NCBI GenBank assembly: GCA_902580225.1
Contig: CACHJU010000024.1
Span: forward strand, 1-33,597
From: an uncultured Verrucomicrobiota bacterium
GTDB lineage: Bacteria; Verrucomicrobiota; Verrucomicrobiia; Opitutales; Seribacteraceae
DNA: 33,597 nt
Direction: 5' to 3'
Made by a program: the position numbers and the translations under genes. The stretch's first letter is position 1. Each line of letters begins with the position of its first letter. Shown here in pieces: positions 1 through 8,395 of this stretch. The notes under the pieces were generated by a model. The model was not told the origin of the DNA, did no database searches, and worked only from the letters and a program-made list of their open reading frames with translations.

Positions 1-1
1 C

Positions 2-361
2 CAGACTCCCAGCGGAGGCAATCAATCTCCTGGTGGAGGGTATCAAACTCCAAGCGGTGGCAACCAATCTCCCGGCGGCGGGTATCAAACCCCGAGCGGT
101 GGGTATCAGACTCCCAGCGGAGGCAATCAATCTCCGGGTGGGGGCTATAGCACACCTGGCTCAGGATACTCAACTGCTAGCAATGGTTATTTGAACCCAG
201 GAGGTAATTACAGTTCACCAGGGAATAGCTACGCTTCACCCAATGAAGGATATAGCTCACCGGGCGGAGCATACTTAAGTCCCAATACAGAATACCATTC
301 TCCAGTGGGTGACTATAGCTCACCAATTTCAGGGTACTCAACTCCTAAAGATGATTTTACT
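2..361 (+). repeat. 21-bp (7-codon) tandem repeat, 42-bp higher-order unit
   Basis: About 17 tandem 21-bp units stay in frame and encode [QS]xPxxx[YN] heptads. Units from 2 to about 168 alternate between an N-ending and a Y-ending type, giving a 42-bp supra-repeat. A 29-bp stretch at 2-30 is repeated exactly at 107-135, 105 bp (5 units) away. Units from about 169 onward are diverged in both DNA and protein. This gradient suggests recent expansion towards the 5' side, which continues beyond the window. Confidence 0.9.
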
Positions 362-1060
362 GGAGAAGAAAATGTCCCTTCTGAACCGACTCTCTTAAAA
401 TCAATCGTGAATACAATTAGCTTTTCAGATACAAATAACCAGATTCTACTGACCGGGAAAATAATTCAAATCCAGGAGTCAATCGGACTGACTGAACAAA
501 CTACCTTTGGTTTCCTTATTTCTCCTCATGCACAATTGGAATTAACCAAAACCTCCACCCAGAGAATTAGGGGAACCACACGGCCTGACGGTACTTTTTC
601 GGCTACTTACGAAAAGGGGTCTGAAAGTATCCTCTACTTTAGAGCCTTTGCAGAAAATGCGGCAGGTATAACCTTAGGCCGAACTTTAAAAATCGAGATT
701 GAAAATGAAATTGACCCAGCGAAAATGAATTTACAAGAAAAAGCACTTTCAGATTTGGCTAATGGTTCTATAAAAAAGCAGGGTGACTGGTTGGAAAGTC
801 CATGGTTTGGAGATTATAAAGATTTCGAAAATGGCTGGATATATCACCACGATCATGGATGGCTCTATTTATCTTCAGATGGGTTTGAGGGAATCTGGGC
901 ATGGTCCTCCTTTCGTGGTTGGGTTTGGTCAACAAGAGAAATTTACCCGTTCCTGTACCAGTCAAATATTGGGAATTGGATTTATTGCCTCAGTTCGAAC
1001 GATGGCCAAGTTTATTACTTCAATTATTCTACCAATTTATTTGAAGAAAATATCCCATAG
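2..1060 (+). CDS. Heptad-repeat surface protein with FN3-like and Trp/Tyr-rich C-terminal domains (5' end missing)
   Basis: The reading frame is open from the left edge, so the start lies outside the window; the TTG at 191 is only an internal codon. Positions 2-358 encode 17 heptads of form [QS]-x-P-x-x-x-[YN], such as QTPSGGN, QSPGGGY and YSSPGGA. About residues 125-225 of the visible part resemble a fibronectin type III-like fold, with an aromatic strand ending in YFRAFAENAAG. The last 90 residues are very rich in Trp and Tyr (GWIYHHDHGWLYL, IWAWSSFRGWVW, IYPFLYQSNIGNW). I recall similar C-terminal domains in verrucomicrobial extracellular proteins, but I cannot name a database family. There is no transmembrane helix or sortase motif in the visible part. 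A secreted or surface structural protein is inferred; the function is unknown. Confidence 0.8.
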   Translation, partial: QTPSGGNQSPGGGYQTPSGGNQSPGGGYQTPSGGYQTPSGGNQSPGGGYSTPGSGYSTASNGYLNPGGNYSSPGNSYASPNEGYSSPGGAYLSPNTEYHSPVGDYSSPISGYSTPKDDFTGEENVPSEPTLLKSIVNTISFSDTNNQILLTGKIIQIQESIGLTEQTTFGFLISPHAQLELTKTSTQRIRGTTRPDGTFSATYEKGSESILYFRAFAENAAGITLGRTLKIEIENEIDPAKMNLQEKALSDLANGSIKKQGDWLESPWFGDYKDFENGWIYHHDHGWLYLSSDGFEGIWAWSSFRGWVWSTREIYPFLYQSNIGNWIYCLSSNDGQVYYFNYSTNLFEENIP

Positions 1061-1079
1061 ATAATAGATAATCCAACAT

Positions 1080-1100
1080 CTTGTCGCTCGACAGGACTTT
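1080..1100 (+). terminator. Possible weak terminator hairpin after the heptad-repeat gene
   Basis: A short inverted repeat (TTGTCG, CT, CGACAG) lies 20-35 bases past the stop codon at 1060. It is followed by only ACTTTG rather than a clear U-tract. It is the only candidate between the repeat gene and the ligase-like gene, and it could equally be chance. Confidence 0.25.
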
Positions 1101-1136
1101 GAAAAAATGCGTGATTAAACTGCTAATTGCTTCATT

Positions 1137-3056
1137 GTGGAAAAGAAAGGTTCAGTGACTTTAAACAAGGATAAGACTAATGGGGAAAATCTACCAAGTT
1201 CCCTTACCTTCGAAGTTTTGTTTTATCTTCTTTGCCTGGCTCTCTTTACGATACCTCCCCTGTTCTTCCTGGAAATCAAACAAGATGAATGGATATCCGG
1301 TTTTATTCCTATTCAAATGGTCAACGCAGAACTGAAATTTTGTGTAGTTGTAATAGTAGGATCGATGGTAACGGGATTAATTTGGATTCGAATCCATCTA
1401 ATAGCATCTGTTTCGCCCTACCCCAAAAGTTTAATTTTATTTTCCGGAATTTTCATTCTGGCAGTTCTCTTATCCTCTTGTACCGCTCACAACCCCACCC
1501 GGGCATGGGTATCCTCTTTCATGTGGCATCTTCTCCCTCTCGCCCTTTCCTTATCTTTATTCCAGTTACAGTGGAAATCAAAACGTATTATATTATGCTT
1601 CGGTTCTATTCTTATCGGGGGTTTAATATCCAGTTTGGTTGTAATGGACCAACACTACCAATGGACTGACTGGAGTCATCGATTAATTCGTCTTGGATAT
1701 GGCGGTCTTATCTATAATCAAAATTTTGCGGCTGAATATCACGCTCCTATTCTGCCCCTTGTAATGGGGCTGTTTTTCTTCGTAAAATCGAAATTTTTTA
1801 AAGGTTTTTTACTTTGCAGTATGGCTTTTGTATTTATGCCAGCTCTTGCACTTTCCCTAGCTCGTGGTGCATGGGTTGGTTTAATCGGCGGCAGCTTTAT
1901 CACATGCCTGATTTTTTGTATTATAATTTTTCTCAAGAAGAAAGACTTGGGCCCAAAAAAACACTCTTTCTGGGTTGGTGGTTCCTTTTTGATACTTGCT
2001 TTAACTCTTCCCCTTTACCTATTCACTTCCAATTATTGGAAGAAAGGAGCCTTGACTAAAGATAGAATTAATTCAGAAAAACCAACTTCAATAGAAACAA
2101 AGGAAATTTTAAGTGTGGCTACTATTAGTGAACCTTCTACAGGAAGTGGTAGAAGAGTTGTTCTCTGGAAAGATGCTTTACTCGCTACTCTATCTAAAGA
2201 TTTTTTATTTGGTCTAGGAACCGATCATTATGAACTTCATTTTCATGAAACGGCTCAACATTCCGATAAAACAACCGGTGGTACCCTAGTTCGTTTTGTT
2301 CATAATGATTTTATACAAATTCTCTATGAAAATGGAATCATAGGTTTAATAGGATTTCTTGGGCTATGGATAGTTGTAATTTTTAAATCATTTTTTAGAG
2401 CATTTGAATGTGCTAAAGAAAATAATGTTCCAAGACTTGGACTTATTCTTGGAATAACCGCCTCTTGTCTGACATTTCTCATTGAAAGTTTTTTCGAATT
2501 CCCCAACCGTTCTCCCTGTTCAATGGTCGTGGGGTGGACAAGTTTGGGATTACTCATTGTCGTTGTATATCAAAAATCTCCTGAAAACTCGTCGAATAAA
2601 GTAAAACAAATTGGCTCAAAATTTAATCTTTTTATTGCTGCAGCTGCATTTTCGATAATCACCTATGGATGCATTCTTGCCAACAATTTGTTCTGGTCGA
2701 ACATCTACCATTTTCAGGGCAGGATTGCAGGAGACTATGGCGAAAAGGACAAAAGCCTCAAGTTTCACCGTAAATCAATTGCTTATGCTCCATGGGAACA
2801 TCACTCCAGAAAATGGGAAGCGTTCTATTTATTGACTCATAAAAAAAATTATCCAGAAGCCCTTGATGCAATCAACCAAACGCTCGAGGTCCATCCCGGT
2901 TGTCTGGTTGCTCATCAAAACAAAGTCGCAATTGCAATCAATGAATTTGGTGATCACAACATGGCCAGGCAGGCATACAGAGAAATGAAAAAAGCAGCCC
3001 CTTTTCATCCATTCACCAAACAGGAAGGTAAAAAAATTGCTCTGCTTAGACCATGA
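1137..3056 (+). CDS. O-antigen ligase / O-oligosaccharyltransferase-like membrane protein (Wzy_C family) with C-terminal TPR-like region
   Basis: This is a polytopic inner-membrane protein of 639 residues with about 11-12 hydrophobic helices. A large periplasmic loop at about residues 290-400 contains GRRVVLWKDAL and a VHNDFIQILYENGIIG motif (His at about 389). That layout is typical of Wzy_C proteins: WaaL ligases, Wzy polymerases and PglL-type protein O-glycosyltransferases. These transfer or polymerise lipid-linked glycans on the periplasmic side. The last 80 residues (HRKSIAYAPWE, YPEALDAINQTLEVHPG) look like tetratricopeptide repeats. The start is uncertain: GTG at 1137 is used here, and GTG at 1155 is also possible. 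The gene follows the heptad-repeat gene by 76 bp, and its stop overlaps the next start (ATGA). The exact acceptor cannot be told from sequence. Confidence 0.85.
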   Translation: MEKKGSVTLNKDKTNGENLPSSLTFEVLFYLLCLALFTIPPLFFLEIKQDEWISGFIPIQMVNAELKFCVVVIVGSMVTGLIWIRIHLIASVSPYPKSLILFSGIFILAVLLSSCTAHNPTRAWVSSFMWHLLPLALSLSLFQLQWKSKRIILCFGSILIGGLISSLVVMDQHYQWTDWSHRLIRLGYGGLIYNQNFAAEYHAPILPLVMGLFFFVKSKFFKGFLLCSMAFVFMPALALSLARGAWVGLIGGSFITCLIFCIIIFLKKKDLGPKKHSFWVGGSFLILALTLPLYLFTSNYWKKGALTKDRINSEKPTSIETKEILSVATISEPSTGSGRRVVLWKDALLATLSKDFLFGLGTDHYELHFHETAQHSDKTTGGTLVRFVHNDFIQILYENGIIGLIGFLGLWIVVIFKSFFRAFECAKENNVPRLGLILGITASCLTFLIESFFEFPNRSPCSMVVGWTSLGLLIVVVYQKSPENSSNKVKQIGSKFNLFIAAAAFSIITYGCILANNLFWSNIYHFQGRIAGDYGEKDKSLKFHRKSIAYAPWEHHSRKWEAFYLLTHKKNYPEALDAINQTLEVHPGCLVAHQNKVAIAINEFGDHNMARQAYREMKKAAPFHPFTKQEGKKIALLRP

Positions 3057-3826
3057 AAGTATTTTGCATTCAGTTTAATTCGAAGTGGAAGGAAAAAAAT
3101 TCGAATTTTCAAACAGTTACATCACTCCTCAAAAATCATAAAATCCCGGCAGGTTCTCTGATTGTATTACCTGAAATGTTTGCCACCGGTTTTTGCTTGG
3201 ATCCATCTATCACCACGATGGGAGAACCGGAAAGGACAGAAAGCTTTCTGTCTCAACTATCCAGAGAAAAAGAATGTTGGATTATGGCAGGAATGAACCT
3301 ACCTAGTGAATGTAAAGGCAAAGCATACAATACTGCTGTAACCTTTGACCCGGAAGGAAAAAAATCTTCAGTTTATAAAAAATTGCATCTCATTCCCATG
3401 CTTGGCGAAAATCATGTTCATCTTGCAGGCAAACAGGTAACTTCAATTTCCATCGGCTCATTCACTGCTTCTCCTGCCATCTGTTACGATTTACGTTTCC
3501 CCGAATTATTTCATGATGCTCTTCAACTAGGTGCCAATTTATTTGTTGTTCTCGGTTGCTGGCCCAAGGTTCGAATCAAACATTGGATCACCCTTTTGCA
3601 AGCCAGAGCCATTGAAAATCAAGCTTATGTAATTGGAGTCAATCGGGTGGGAGAAGACCCATCACTCCAATACGGGGGTCATTCCATGATCGTTTCTCCC
3701 AAAGGTGAAATCATTGAAGATGGTCTCGAAAAAGAAGGAATTATTGATGCCACGATCGAACTGCAACAAGTGAAAGAATGGAGATCGGAATTTCCCGTAA
3801 TCCCAAAATCTAAGCAGGAAATATAA
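3053..3826 (+). CDS. Carbon-nitrogen hydrolase, omega-amidase (Nit2/YafV) type
   Basis: A cytoplasmic nitrilase-superfamily amidase of 257 residues, the normal family length. The Glu-Lys-Cys triad is visible: E41 in LPEMFATGF, K110 in YKKLHL and C144 in CYDLRFPE. The LPEMF..GF and CYDLRFPE pattern is characteristic of omega-amidases, which hydrolyse 2-oxoglutaramate or 2-oxosuccinamate formed by glutamine and asparagine transaminases or methionine salvage. The ATG overlaps the TGA of the upstream membrane protein by 4 bp, implying translational coupling, although no functional link is obvious. The gene converges with the aldo/keto reductase 25 bp downstream. The general family is certain; the substrate is inferred. 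Confidence 0.88.
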   Translation: MKVFCIQFNSKWKEKNSNFQTVTSLLKNHKIPAGSLIVLPEMFATGFCLDPSITTMGEPERTESFLSQLSREKECWIMAGMNLPSECKGKAYNTAVTFDPEGKKSSVYKKLHLIPMLGENHVHLAGKQVTSISIGSFTASPAICYDLRFPELFHDALQLGANLFVVLGCWPKVRIKHWITLLQARAIENQAYVIGVNRVGEDPSLQYGGHSMIVSPKGEIIEDGLEKEGIIDATIELQQVKEWRSEFPVIPKSKQEI

Positions 3827-3851
3827 CATGACTGACTATCTACCCTTCTCA

Positions 3852-4877
3852 CTAACCAGCCCATAAAGACTTTGGTAAATTTACTTTGGCTAAAATCCTG
3901 TCAAGAATTTTGAGCTCATCATCGTTAAAATCAGTTTGTTTTACCGCCTTCACATTTTCTAAAATTTGATCAGATGAACTGGCTCCAATCAGAGCACTAG
4001 TAACTCGTTTATCTCGTAAAACCCACGACAGAGCCATCTGTGCCAATGACTGACCCCGTTTCCCGGCATGGTCATTTAACTCATGAATAACTTTTAAATT
4101 TTGTTCATTAACCTCGTTTTTACGTAAGGGTGAATTCTCTATGCTAGCACGGGAACCATCTGGTATGCCATTAAGGTACTTATCCGTTAGCAATCCTTGA
4201 AAAAGAGGACAAAAGGCAATCACACCAAGTCCCATTTCACTACAGGTATCCAAAAGTCCGTTTTCAACCCATCGGTTTAACATCGAATAATTGGGCTGAT
4301 GAATGACCAAGGGAGCAAAATGGTTTTCCTTGGTTACGCCGACCGCTTCCGCTGTTGATTCAGCAGAATAACTGCTGATCCCGGCATAAAGTGCTTTTCC
4401 TTGCTTAACCGCACTGTCCAATGCACCTAGAGTCTCATCGAGAGGTGTATTAGGATCAAATCGATGAGAATAAAAAAGGTCGAAATAATCAACTTGCATT
4501 CTTTTTAGTGACTGGTCCAGACTGGCAAGCATATACTTTCGAGAACCCCATTCCCCATATGGACCGGGCCACATATCATAACCTGCTTTACTTGTAATCA
4601 AAATTTCATCCCGTGGTAATTCCTTTAGGATTTTGCCCACATTGATTTCGGTCGATCCGTAGGGTGGACCGTAATTATTGGCTAAGTCAAAATGAGTGAT
4701 TCCCTGATCGAATGCACTAAAAATCATTTCTTTTTGGTTACTGGTGGGAGAATTACCACCAAAATTATGCCAGCATCCAAGGGTTATGGCAGGTAATTTC
4801 AAGCCCCATCTTCCACATTTCCTGTAGGGCATCCGACCGTCATACCGGCAAGGATTGGGAGTATTTTTCAAAACCAA
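3852..4877 (-). CDS. Aldo/keto reductase, YghZ (L-glyceraldehyde 3-phosphate reductase) type
   Basis: A 341-residue cytoplasmic NADPH-dependent aldo/keto reductase. The AKR tetrad is visible: D64 and Y69 in FDLANNYG, K97 in SKAGYD and H138 in YSHR. Long stretches (LGCWHNFG, THFDLANNYGPP, KAGYDMWPGPYG, GSRKYMLASLDQSLKRM, GLLTDKYLNGIP) closely match what I remember of E. coli YghZ, which reduces L-glyceraldehyde 3-phosphate and methylglyoxal. The N-terminal extension before MPYRKCG also matches YghZ, supporting the ATG at 4877. The gene lies 20 bp behind jetC on the same strand and is probably on the same transcript. Carbonyl detoxification is the likely role; a link to the SMC complex is unproven. 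Confidence 0.92.
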   Translation of the reverse strand: MVLKNTPNPCRYDGRMPYRKCGRWGLKLPAITLGCWHNFGGNSPTSNQKEMIFSAFDQGITHFDLANNYGPPYGSTEINVGKILKELPRDEILITSKAGYDMWPGPYGEWGSRKYMLASLDQSLKRMQVDYFDLFYSHRFDPNTPLDETLGALDSAVKQGKALYAGISSYSAESTAEAVGVTKENHFAPLVIHQPNYSMLNRWVENGLLDTCSEMGLGVIAFCPLFQGLLTDKYLNGIPDGSRASIENSPLRKNEVNEQNLKVIHELNDHAGKRGQSLAQMALSWVLRDKRVTSALIGASSSDQILENVKAVKQTDFNDDELKILDRILAKVNLPKSLWAG

Positions 4878-4897
4878 TTAATTCAAGGAATTTTAAA

Positions 4898-7800
4898 TCA
4901 GGATTCTCTCTCTATGGGTTCACCTTCCAGTTCTTCGTCTTTCGAATCAGCCTCAGGCTGATTACCCAGATATTCTTTAACACTTAAGTCTCCCACAAAG
5001 GATAGCCCATCACGACGTTCGACCACATGATATCTTTCCACATACTTTTGAACCACATGTATTTTGGCATCTAATGGTTGAACAATCAAAAGTTGAAGAT
5101 GAAATTCTTTAAATAAGTCGAGCAGGTATTGTGAAAATTCATCATCCGTCTTACTGAACATTTCATCAACCGCAACCAAGCGAAAAGTCTCAGTCTGTTT
5201 ACCTCCCACATCAATTCCGTATTGATAGGCAATAGCCGTAGCTAAAATTGTTGAAGCCAATCTATTCTTTTCACCACCTGACTTTCCGGCGGCTCCACTG
5301 TAACTTTGACGGAGGGTATCTTCATCTTTATAAAACTCATCAGCCCGAAACTTGAACCAGTTCCGGACATCAATCACTCGATAAGTCCAGTCTATATCCT
5401 GTTCCAATTCTGCCAGAAATTGCTCCACTCTATGATAACGCTCACGTCGGCGCTCGTCTTCATCATCCGCTTCCAAGTCCCCCTCCAATGCATGTCGGCG
5501 TAGCTTTTTGAACTTACGAACTCCGTCATCTCCAGCATCCTCGAATTTAAGTTGAATGTATGTTTGTTCCTTTCGGTCAAAAGTGACCCGTGAAAGATGC
5601 TCATTTAATTCATTAATTCGCTTGCGAATGCGATCACGGTGAGATTCGAGAGCTTCACTAAATCCTGAAACCTCTTCGGGTACCTGTACGCGGAGAAGTT
5701 CTTCAAAACGCACCCGGTTTTTGGCCAAATCCTCATCCTCAATTTGTCGGCGGATTTCTTCAAACGAAGCATAGGTTGAATCATTGTAACCATCTTCGAG
5801 ATCAAGATTGAGTTCATCTCTAAAAGCCTGATTCTTGGCATCCGCAACAAAGCGTTGCATTGCGGCAACATTTTTATCACGAAATTTGTCCAGCCTCGAT
5901 TCCAGTTTTTGAATACTTGCATCAAGTTTATGGGTGGCAGTTCGGGCGGCTTCCTCAATCTCATCTGGTTTTTCGGAGGGTTCACCAAATTCTTTGGCAA
6001 TTTCATTAAACAAAATATTTCTTTGAGCCTCCGCTTCCTCACGGTCCTCTTCGTTGGATTCTGTATCGCCGGTAGTGTCCTCGATAAACTCATCCATAGT
6101 CTTCACTATAAGAGTTCGAAGGGAAGTCATTCTTGTTTCATTTCTTTCCGCATGGGCTTCCACTCCTCCAATTCGCTGAAGGATTTCATCTCGAAGATTT
6201 TGACTGTCCTCTAATTGATCTGCAGCCGCATCCCGGTCAATTTTGAGCTTTTTCAAAACATCCGAACCCCCCACAATTACCCTTTCTTCTTCCTCCAAAT
6301 CTGCGATCCGAGTGGCTAATCCAATTTGATCAACATCAGAAAATTCATTTGCACAAGCCTGTAGCTGGGCACCAGAACGTAATTTTATTCTTAGGGTTAA
6401 TCTTTCCGCTTCAGCTTCCCTCATGGCCCGGCCAGAATTATCCAGTTCTTCGCGCCATCTTATTAATGAATCATCTAGAGTTCTTTGCTTCGGGTTCACA
6501 TCCCACCCCATAAACCAACTGGTTGCATCATCAATAAGCTTTGAATCATCTTTTTCACGAATTACCCCATCGCTCTTTACTAATCCTTCAACAGTTAAAG
6601 CAAATGGGTTTTTCAAAAACTCCTGATCCCTCTGCTCCCGGCAAATATGAGGAAATCTTTCTGCCAATTCAGAAAGCAGCCAAGTCTGCCTCGATTTTTC
6701 CAACTCCGGTCTGAGTGATAGTTTTGCCACTACGGAGTCATCATGTAACTTTGGGATTTTACGATCCGATTGGGGACATATAAATGCAAGTTTCTCTCCC
6801 AAATGATTGACCTCAAGAAAAGCTTCGGCCTCGTCTGAAAGCTTTTGAGGAACCACAACAGTTAAAGAAAAATCCTTCAGCAAACGCTCAACCGGTCCGG
6901 TCCACTTTACTTCATCTGGTACAACTTGAATCAATTCACCTACAAAAGGTAACTCTTTTGCATCACGATCCAATGCAGTGGCCAGTCCGGTTCTCAGACG
7001 GGCAATTTCAGAGGGGACATTTGAATTGGTCTCTAGCAAATATCTCCTTTCTTCTTCCAAACTTTCTACTTTTTCAAATGCTTTTTTGAGGAGGTAGGAA
7101 ATTTCAGGAATTTTTTCATCCAATTCGGCAATTTTAGCTTCGATTCGGGGCAATTGAGAATCTAACTCTCGTCTAAGGATGAGAAAATCCTCTTCTTCCC
7201 GAATGGTTAATCCTTTTTCCCAAGAACTCAGGTGCCTCTCAAAAGTTATGGCTCTTTTTGAGACCACTTCACGCTTGTCTCTCAAACGATCCATTTCAGC
7301 ACCGACTTGTTCTAACCTACGATTTTCATCGCTATCCGATAAAGCTCTCTCCAAATGATTTAATTTGACCCGAAGTCGATCTAACTCTATCCGAGCAGTC
7401 TTTAAACGAGCTCTCTCAGCCTCCTCCTGGTGTTTTAATTCAGTTACCCACTCAACCCTCCGATCCAGTTCAGCCTGTGCATAATAGGGTTCAATCGAAT
7501 AACGAATTTGTTCGGCATGGACGCGTTTAGCATTGGCATTAAGGAATGATTCATGGGTATCCTTAATTTCGTCCAATTGCTCTAACTGATAAGCAGCGGT
7601 TTCAATCCTCCGGTGGGTACTTCTCAGATCGTCAAATCTTTCCTGAAGGGCAACTAATTTTTCTTTTGAGCCGCCATCGTCAAGCATATGCTCACGAATA
7701 AACTGAGTAAGGTCTTTGACATCTTTAATGCATACCGCTTGGTTAAAAATCGACATGGGTGACCGATTGCCCAAGTCAGTATCCATGAATAACATAGATT

Positions 7801-8395
7801 CAAATTTTTTATGATAGGCAGTAAAGGAATCAAAATTGGACAAATTCCTCTCCTTGATTATCCGTCGGATATTGTCTACATCTCCAAGGTCATTGAAATC
7901 CTCCTCAATGGATAATTTTCTTTTATCAACAATAAATAATTTATCAACCTTCCCACTTGGCAAACACCAAAGAACCTGAGCGACTGACACATCGGTTTTA
8001 TAAGCTTCATTATAAAAATGGGCGAGTAATACTGTATAGGATTCACCAGGTTTGCGGAGGGTTTCTTTTCTCCCCTGCCCCGTGGTCACATCGTGAATCT
8101 CCGAATAAGCTCCGAGTACATAGTCCCGCTCGTTACGCTCCCGGCTTCCAGCTTGGCTTGAAGCGACATTATAATTACGAACCCGATTGGGTACCAGCAG
8201 GGTCAGAAGTGCATCCACAATAGTTGACTTGCCGGATCCATTCCGTCCGGTGATCATGGAAGTTCTCCCGTCCGGACGCATACTGTAAACTTCGTTATGA
8301 AAGGTACCCCAGTTGAGAAGGGATAATTCATGCATGCGATAGCCGGCGGTTGATTTATCCGGAGAAAATTCTAGTTCCAATTGTGATTCAAGCAT
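4898..8395 (-). CDS. jetC: JetC/MksB-like SMC ATPase of a Wadjet/MksBEF condensin
   Basis: A 1165-residue SMC-like ATPase. The N-terminal head has a Walker A motif at residues 50-57 (GRNGSGKS). The C-terminal head has the ABC signature at about 1037-1042 (GKSGGEK) and a Walker B motif ending in D1077-E1078 (FRLVAVDEMF). Between them lie charged coiled-coil segments at about 300-475 and 640-960. They flank a hinge-like region (about 480-600) with W498-T-G-P-V-E-R, a pattern seen in MukB/MksB/JetC. Known family members form DNA-loop-extruding complexes with a kleisin (JetA) and a KITE subunit (JetB); with the JetD nuclease they cleave plasmids. The ATG overlaps the jetB stop by 8 bp. All catalytic residues look intact and the C-terminal tail is acidic. 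Confidence 0.92.
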   Translation of the reverse strand: MLESQLELEFSPDKSTAGYRMHELSLLNWGTFHNEVYSMRPDGRTSMITGRNGSGKSTIVDALLTLLVPNRVRNYNVASSQAGSRERNERDYVLGAYSEIHDVTTGQGRKETLRKPGESYTVLLAHFYNEAYKTDVSVAQVLWCLPSGKVDKLFIVDKRKLSIEEDFNDLGDVDNIRRIIKERNLSNFDSFTAYHKKFESMLFMDTDLGNRSPMSIFNQAVCIKDVKDLTQFIREHMLDDGGSKEKLVALQERFDDLRSTHRRIETAAYQLEQLDEIKDTHESFLNANAKRVHAEQIRYSIEPYYAQAELDRRVEWVTELKHQEEAERARLKTARIELDRLRVKLNHLERALSDSDENRRLEQVGAEMDRLRDKREVVSKRAITFERHLSSWEKGLTIREEEDFLILRRELDSQLPRIEAKIAELDEKIPEISYLLKKAFEKVESLEEERRYLLETNSNVPSEIARLRTGLATALDRDAKELPFVGELIQVVPDEVKWTGPVERLLKDFSLTVVVPQKLSDEAEAFLEVNHLGEKLAFICPQSDRKIPKLHDDSVVAKLSLRPELEKSRQTWLLSELAERFPHICREQRDQEFLKNPFALTVEGLVKSDGVIREKDDSKLIDDATSWFMGWDVNPKQRTLDDSLIRWREELDNSGRAMREAEAERLTLRIKLRSGAQLQACANEFSDVDQIGLATRIADLEEEERVIVGGSDVLKKLKIDRDAAADQLEDSQNLRDEILQRIGGVEAHAERNETRMTSLRTLIVKTMDEFIEDTTGDTESNEEDREEAEAQRNILFNEIAKEFGEPSEKPDEIEEAARTATHKLDASIQKLESRLDKFRDKNVAAMQRFVADAKNQAFRDELNLDLEDGYNDSTYASFEEIRRQIEDEDLAKNRVRFEELLRVQVPEEVSGFSEALESHRDRIRKRINELNEHLSRVTFDRKEQTYIQLKFEDAGDDGVRKFKKLRRHALEGDLEADDEDERRRERYHRVEQFLAELEQDIDWTYRVIDVRNWFKFRADEFYKDEDTLRQSYSGAAGKSGGEKNRLASTILATAIAYQYGIDVGGKQTETFRLVAVDEMFSKTDDEFSQYLLDLFKEFHLQLLIVQPLDAKIHVVQKYVERYHVVERRDGLSFVGDLSVKEYLGNQPEADSKDEELEGEPIERES

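Noticed and set aside
2-361. The tandem repeats as a CRISPR array
   Set aside because: The units are contiguous 21-bp in-frame codon repeats with no unique spacers and encode a clear protein heptad.
3571-3584. GGTTCGAATC-like sequence resembling a tRNA T-loop
   Set aside because: It lies inside the nitrilase coding sequence and no cloverleaf can be built around it.
3852-4877. Gene in the JetD position of the SMC operon
   Set aside because: Its sequence is clearly an aldo/keto reductase with the full catalytic tetrad, not a DUF2220/DUF3322 nuclease.
5605-6093. Second long open frame (162 codons) inside jetC on the same strand
   Set aside because: It lies in another frame of the coiled-coil region of jetC, where Glu/Arg-rich codons leave alternative frames open; the protein has no recognisable domain.
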